In this document: one piece after another, positions 6,101 through 8,487 of the stretch
Position numbering within the stretch: position 1 is the stretch's first letter
How the letters are laid out: the number at the start of each line of letters is the position of its first letter
Assembly (NCBI GenBank): GCA_046538945.1
Contig: JBKHHW010000133.1
Span: forward strand, 1-8,487
Reading direction: 5' to 3'
Source: JAEZKC01 sp046538945
GTDB taxonomy: Bacteria; Fibrobacterota; Chitinivibrionia; Chitinivibrionales; Chitinispirillaceae
Length of the DNA: 8,487 nt
The notes under the pieces: model-generated
Database searches by the model: none
What the model was told of the DNA's origin: nothing
The model's input: only the letters and a program-made list of their open reading frames with translations
Translations under genes and position numbers: made by a program

Positions 6101-7784
6101 CGGTGCTGACCTTTCTGCAAAAGAACCGTCGTTTGGCGACAGTGTGCATGTCTACTGCAGATTGGAACTGCCGGAAAGTTCGTCGTCCGCCTCGGTTTAC
6201 TGCCTTTACAGCATCTCCCCTTCCTACAAACCATTCGCCGCCGATGACGGCATTCTCATGTCCCAAGACAGCGCAGGCGTTTACACGACATCGCGGAAAA
6301 TCCATCTTGCCCAAACGGAAGACAAAGACGCAATTCTGAAAGTACAATTCAGGTGCATGTCCGGGGAACAGGCTAAAGAAAGCCGCATCTACGAATTTCC
6401 ACTGAAGAAACGACCGGACCTGCTCTTCACCTCCGGGTCGATGCAATTTGAATGGTTAAAAGACTCTCTTGCGTTGTCATTTCAGATTCTCAACGCCGGA
6501 AGCAGCACAGCCCCGCCGTTTTCAATAAATCTGGACTGGAGAGACGCGAACGAAGATGTATCTTCTTTTAAGACCGTACAGTTCACCGATTCTCTTCCCG
6601 CCGGCAGAAGCGGAGACGTTTCTGTTTGTCTCCCGGACACTTCAGGTATGCTTCACGTTACCGTAACACTTAACAGCGAAGAGGAATTCGAAGAGGCATA
6701 CAGTTTCAACAATGAGAAGAGCGCATCCGTTCATATTGTTCACGGAACCGTGGAATCTCAGTCCGACACACTGATTTCATCCGGCAAAGGACTTTTCATC
6801 AAACCGTTGAAGAAGCTTTCCGCTTCCTACGATCTCTTCCTTTTCAGCCGGACAATTACCGATGACAAGCCTCTCAGGAGCAGTTCAACGTGGGTACCGC
6901 TTGGGGATGATTCGGTGAATGCGTTTACACTCGGAGTACGACCGTCACTCCAGTCGGAAGACAGTCTGGCCTGGGTTTTTGGTCCGGTAGAACTAACGGA
7001 GGAGAGCCGCGCCGCGGTGATGACACAAAACGGTAAAAGTGAAGACTGGACATACGCAGGGCCGGCGAAGCTTACAGAGGGCAGAATCGTGTTCCATTCC
7101 GTACAGACCGGACCATTCGCGCTTGCCGACATTTCTGATATCAAGGGGCCGGAAATCCAGCTTTCGGTTGCGGCCCGGGAAGTCAAGTTTCTGGACTACA
7201 TTGCAAAGGACCGTCCGTTCAACGTTCTCATTTCAGACCCCTCCGGGATACGCACGGAATCCATACGCATATTTCTCAATAACAAAGAACTTGCAACCGA
7301 TAAGCACTCCTCCGTTACACACCAGGACAACCCGGACAACCTCAATATAACGTTATACCCGCCGAGTGAAAAGGCGGTGGATTCGCTCACGGTCACCGCG
7401 GAGGATTTGGGCGGCAACAGCACCACAAAGGAATTCGCCTACAAACCGGGTGAAGACTTATCCATCAGATTTCTCTCCTGTCACCCCAACCCGTTCAGCG
7501 CCAAACCCGGTCCTGACGGCGGGACGGTGCAAAAGATCCGCTTTGCATTTCTGCTTACTGACATGGCCGATGCCGAGCTGATTCTGCACACATCCAGCGG
7601 CCGCAGGATCAGAAACTGGCGATTCTCAAACATGATCGGTTACCAGGAGATCGAATGGGACGGCCGGGACCGGAATGGGAGACGTCTGGCCAACGGCACG
7701 TATTATCTTAAGCTCATCGCCGGAAACGACAAAACAAGAGTGAAGAAAATCATCAAGATTGCCAAACTGGAAGGATACAGATGA
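3126..7784 (+). CDS. PorU-like secreted cysteine peptidase, gingipain family C25, with FlgD/T9SS-type C-terminal domain
   Basis: This is a 1552-residue exported protein with a signal peptide at about 1-20. Residues about 150-255 resemble the PorU/gingipain N-terminal region (GVRIEVSEDGLYEITAADL, then ERILFYGK). About 325-430 is a beta-rich domain ending in ALNWIKVIYPR. The C25 peptidase domain spans about 533-890. It contains YLLLGGD, the SDDGY...GEDNFADLFVGRLP motif (635-658), catalytic His757 in NFNGHGGG, catalytic Cys796 in FSFTC, and the closing NLLGDPALPFNL. Ig-like domains follow, including a CARDB-like one at about 1097-1206 (AYSFNNE) and one at about 1341-1440 with GPEIQL and DPSGI, as in PorU proteins. 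The end, about 1447-1545, is FlgD/type IX-sorting-like (HPNPF, WDGRDRNGRRLANGTYYLKL, KKIIKIAK). Family C25 includes Arg/Lys-specific gingipains and PorU, the type IX sortase; which activity applies here is not decided by the sequence. No good Shine-Dalgarno precedes the ATG, so translation probably depends on the upstream gene. Confidence 0.93.
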   Translation: MKFSFSFLLTIVVLVSSAYSGKPPLFTVVSVSEHRVETNIIFAQDEKHSSIAYSTDDPSVDVKIEAVVSKKDGSSRNTVFRKGAEGWYRGKYIRWLQIENEHGDTSASIIFTTENRLAEQNISIRNNILHLATAPTLRKRSAPEARLPQIPFRSGVRIEVSEDGLYEITAADLKNLGVPVSKINCRNYRLFEDGVEIPMHITGDNRGELNSEERILFYGKHLRGKNTRYTQYSNTNVYWLAWGDVPGIRYSIQSGARRRDLTLYGSGTDTLVRRASEFMDTVHFEEENDIRWLGTIHQPADIASAPRMDSTLDNWYWGFIGADDLSNFQIDLPTPASTGTARLMLSMTGLTSINTEEFDHSFSILINDNVPCENNNARWDGQDTYIFTTDTFSVSMLNAGENVVSLLKETRNFEDRAALNWIKVIYPRSYRAFDDRILFKNTPQSFNTVTQYELEGFTSREIDLWDIGRKRVFTECEIRLGSGKNRSNYSLLFQDSISTRSEYLAQSVTLRSRPESMTLDTISDMWDTLAATDYLVLSTDSFRTVLEPLMQIHEERGLGCAFVSIEDVYNRFTGGIRNPESIRLFLRYLFSISPDSPPRYLLLGGDTSHDLDKKNRDRNIVPTNMSRIPGWGPASDDGYLVTVQGEDNFADLFVGRLPARNSEEMKTMVDKTVAFIENPVRGFWRDNILLAGGGKPGENVFTVFNDRVTEEVIGPRMNILRMDADPESPYYKSEFTAAKTMADHINAGLYILNFNGHGGGNIWSDSRFFSYNDLGKLYNGNWGQSGKLPFIFSFTCLTGFFESVFYRSLGEEFVRNGRHGAISFYGASAYTSQNGNLIMNRMLLKHALEGSFESIAELIGYVEMLMVVEHGPDYIPLIRQYNLLGDPALPFNLAADSLSLELEKQVLSGKDSLSVTGDALPVRNGEAKIQVLADNKEWSNSIAQVENGKLSQTLTLKENAGTSQGLIRAYAWNDSVEVRGWIPFSKDTFLVYGADLSAKEPSFGDSVHVYCRLELPESSSSASVYCLYSISPSYKPFAADDGILMSQDSAGVYTTSRKIHLAQTEDKDAILKVQFRCMSGEQAKESRIYEFPLKKRPDLLFTSGSMQFEWLKDSLALSFQILNAGSSTAPPFSINLDWRDANEDVSSFKTVQFTDSLPAGRSGDVSVCLPDTSGMLHVTVTLNSEEEFEEAYSFNNEKSASVHIVHGTVESQSDTLISSGKGLFIKPLKKLSASYDLFLFSRTITDDKPLRSSSTWVPLGDDSVNAFTLGVRPSLQSEDSLAWVFGPVELTEESRAAVMTQNGKSEDWTYAGPAKLTEGRIVFHSVQTGPFALADISDIKGPEIQLSVAAREVKFLDYIAKDRPFNVLISDPSGIRTESIRIFLNNKELATDKHSSVTHQDNPDNLNITLYPPSEKAVDSLTVTAEDLGGNSTTKEFAYKPGEDLSIRFLSCHPNPFSAKPGPDGGTVQKIRFAFLLTDMADAELILHTSSGRRIRNWRFSNMIGYQEIEWDGRDRNGRRLANGTYYLKLIAGNDKTRVKKIIKIAKLEGYR
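5199..5206 (+). repeat. G8 homopolymer tract in the C25 peptidase gene
   Basis: Eight consecutive G encode AGGGK around residues 691-695, upstream of both catalytic residues. Gaining one G would create TAA immediately after the tract (5207-5209). Losing one G would give TGA at 5248-5250. The tract is therefore a possible slip site that would switch off the protease. Whether it varies is unknown. Confidence 0.6.
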
Positions 7785-8455
7785 GTTTATATATAGTTTC
7801 CACCCCCATAGGGAACCTGTCGGATATTTCCCTGAGAGCAACCGAAATTCTCAAAAGCGCAGAGCTGGTGCTGGCTGAGGATACAAGACAGACAAGAAAG
7901 CTGATGAACTTTCTGGGAATAAATCCCCCCATGAGCACCTACCACGATTTCAACAAGGAGAAAGTCACTCCGGGGCTGGTGGAATCGCTCAAAGAGGGCA
8001 AAGAGATTGCGCTTGTCACCGATGCCGGAACGCCCGGAGTGGCGGATCCGGCCTTTTTCCTGGTAAGAGCGGCAATACGGGAAAACATACCCATAGTACC
8101 CGTTCCGGGGGCATCCGCCTTTCTCACGGCACTGGTGGCAAGCGGTCTTCCCACGGACAGGTTCATTTTTGAGAATTTCCTCCCCCACAAGAGTTCCCAG
8201 CGCCGCAAGCTGTTCGAAACACTAAAGAGCGAACCCCGTACGGTGATTTTCTACGATACCCCTCACCGGATACTGAAGACCCTCAACGACATCAAAGAAG
8301 TACTGGGGGAAGTGCAGGTGGTGATCGCGCGCGAGCTTACCAAGGCGCATGAGGAGTTTCTGCGCGGCAGCGCCCGGGAGCTTCTGTCCCACTTCGCCAC
8401 CCGCCCGCCCAGGGGGGAGATGGTGGTGCTTTTCAATGTGCGGATCAGGGTGTAA
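7781..8455 (+). CDS. rsmI: 16S rRNA (cytidine(1402)-2'-O)-methyltransferase RsmI, short form
   Basis: This 224-residue protein is a tetrapyrrole-methylase-fold enzyme of the RsmI family, which uses S-adenosylmethionine to 2'-O-methylate C1402 in the decoding centre of 16S rRNA. Landmarks are STPIGNLSDIS (7-17), AEDTRQTRKL (32-41), TDAGTPGVADPA (80-91), PVPGASA (107-113), FYDTPHRI (157-164, with Asp for the more usual Glu), ARELTK..EE (183-192) and a closing GEMVVLF (212-218). E. coli RsmI has about 286 residues, so this copy stops right after the catalytic domain and lacks the C-terminal extension. Short forms of this kind are known, so it need not be broken. The ATG overlaps the peptidase stop (ATGA), with AAGGA at 7771-7775 as ribosome binding site. 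The last codons lie in degenerate copies of the repeat that follows. Confidence 0.95.
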   Translation: MSLYIVSTPIGNLSDISLRATEILKSAELVLAEDTRQTRKLMNFLGINPPMSTYHDFNKEKVTPGLVESLKEGKEIALVTDAGTPGVADPAFFLVRAAIRENIPIVPVPGASAFLTALVASGLPTDRFIFENFLPHKSSQRRKLFETLKSEPRTVIFYDTPHRILKTLNDIKEVLGEVQVVIARELTKAHEEFLRGSARELLSHFATRPPRGEMVVLFNVRIRV

Positions 8456-8456
8456 C

Positions 8457-8487
8457 GTTCAACGTTCAGGGTTCAACGTTCAGGGTT
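8457..8487. repeat. tandem repeat, 14-bp unit made of two heptamers, continuing off the window
   Basis: GTTCAACGTTCAGG occurs at 8457-8470 and again, perfectly, at 8471-8484, followed by GTT at the edge. Each unit is two related heptamers, GTTCAAC and GTTCAGG, and contains the palindrome AACGTT. In the same register, 8443-8449 (GATCAGG, 6 of 7) and 8450-8456 (GTGTAAC, 5 of 7) look like degenerate copies inside the rsmI end. It is a simple-sequence array with no CRISPR-like spacer. Its length beyond the window is unknown. Confidence 0.85.

Noticed and set aside
8457..8487. Possible CRISPR array at the right edge
   Set aside because: The units are directly adjacent with a 14-bp period and no spacers, which fits a simple tandem repeat, not a CRISPR.

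Overview
The window looks like chromosomal DNA from a Gram-negative, diderm bacterium. The best guess is the FCB group, in the Fibrobacterota/Chitinivibrionia neighbourhood. That guess is inference and rests on three things: a very large gingipain-family (C25) peptidase with a FlgD/type IX-secretion-like C-terminal domain, a PATAN (DUF4388) signalling protein, and extracytoplasmic SH3b modules. No rRNA, tRNA, transposase, CRISPR array or phage gene is visible. All supported genes lie on the + strand.

Layout. (1) Positions 1-129 hold the 3' end of a gene encoding a bacterial SH3 (SH3b) domain. (2) An AT-rich gap of 80 bp carries a weak promoter candidate and a strong Shine-Dalgarno. (3) Positions 210-611 encode a small exported SH3b protein anchored by one C-terminal membrane helix. 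(4) Positions 620-2008 encode a transmembrane protein with two outside SH3b domains, one membrane helix, a degenerate receiver-like domain and a C-terminal PATAN domain. (5) Positions 1989-2399 encode RuvX/YqgF. (6) Positions 2396-3121 encode a probable envelope protein, possibly a lipoprotein, with two fibronectin-III-like segments. (7) Positions 3126-7784 encode a 1552-residue PorU-like C25 cysteine peptidase with the catalytic His and Cys present. (8) Positions 7781-8455 encode a short RsmI 16S rRNA methyltransferase. (9) The window ends in perfect heptamer/14-mer tandem repeats that appear to continue past the edge, with degenerate copies running back into the end of rsmI.

From 210 to 8455 the genes are packed with an 8-nt gap, a 20-nt overlap, a GTGA overlap, a 4-nt gap and an ATGA overlap. 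No terminator-like hairpin is apparent, so one transcript with translational coupling is likely. It mixes housekeeping nucleic-acid genes (ruvX, rsmI) with envelope genes: SH3b sensors, the fibronectin-like protein and the secreted peptidase. The SH3b proteins could monitor or bind the cell wall, with the PATAN protein passing a signal to the cytoplasm. The fibronectin-like protein and the peptidase are probably functional partners at the cell surface. These functional links are inferred from gene order and domains only.

The items most worth a second look are the SH3b-TM-pseudoreceiver-PATAN architecture, the G8 tract inside the peptidase gene where a slip in either direction gives an early stop, and the repeat array that seems to have supplied the end of rsmI.
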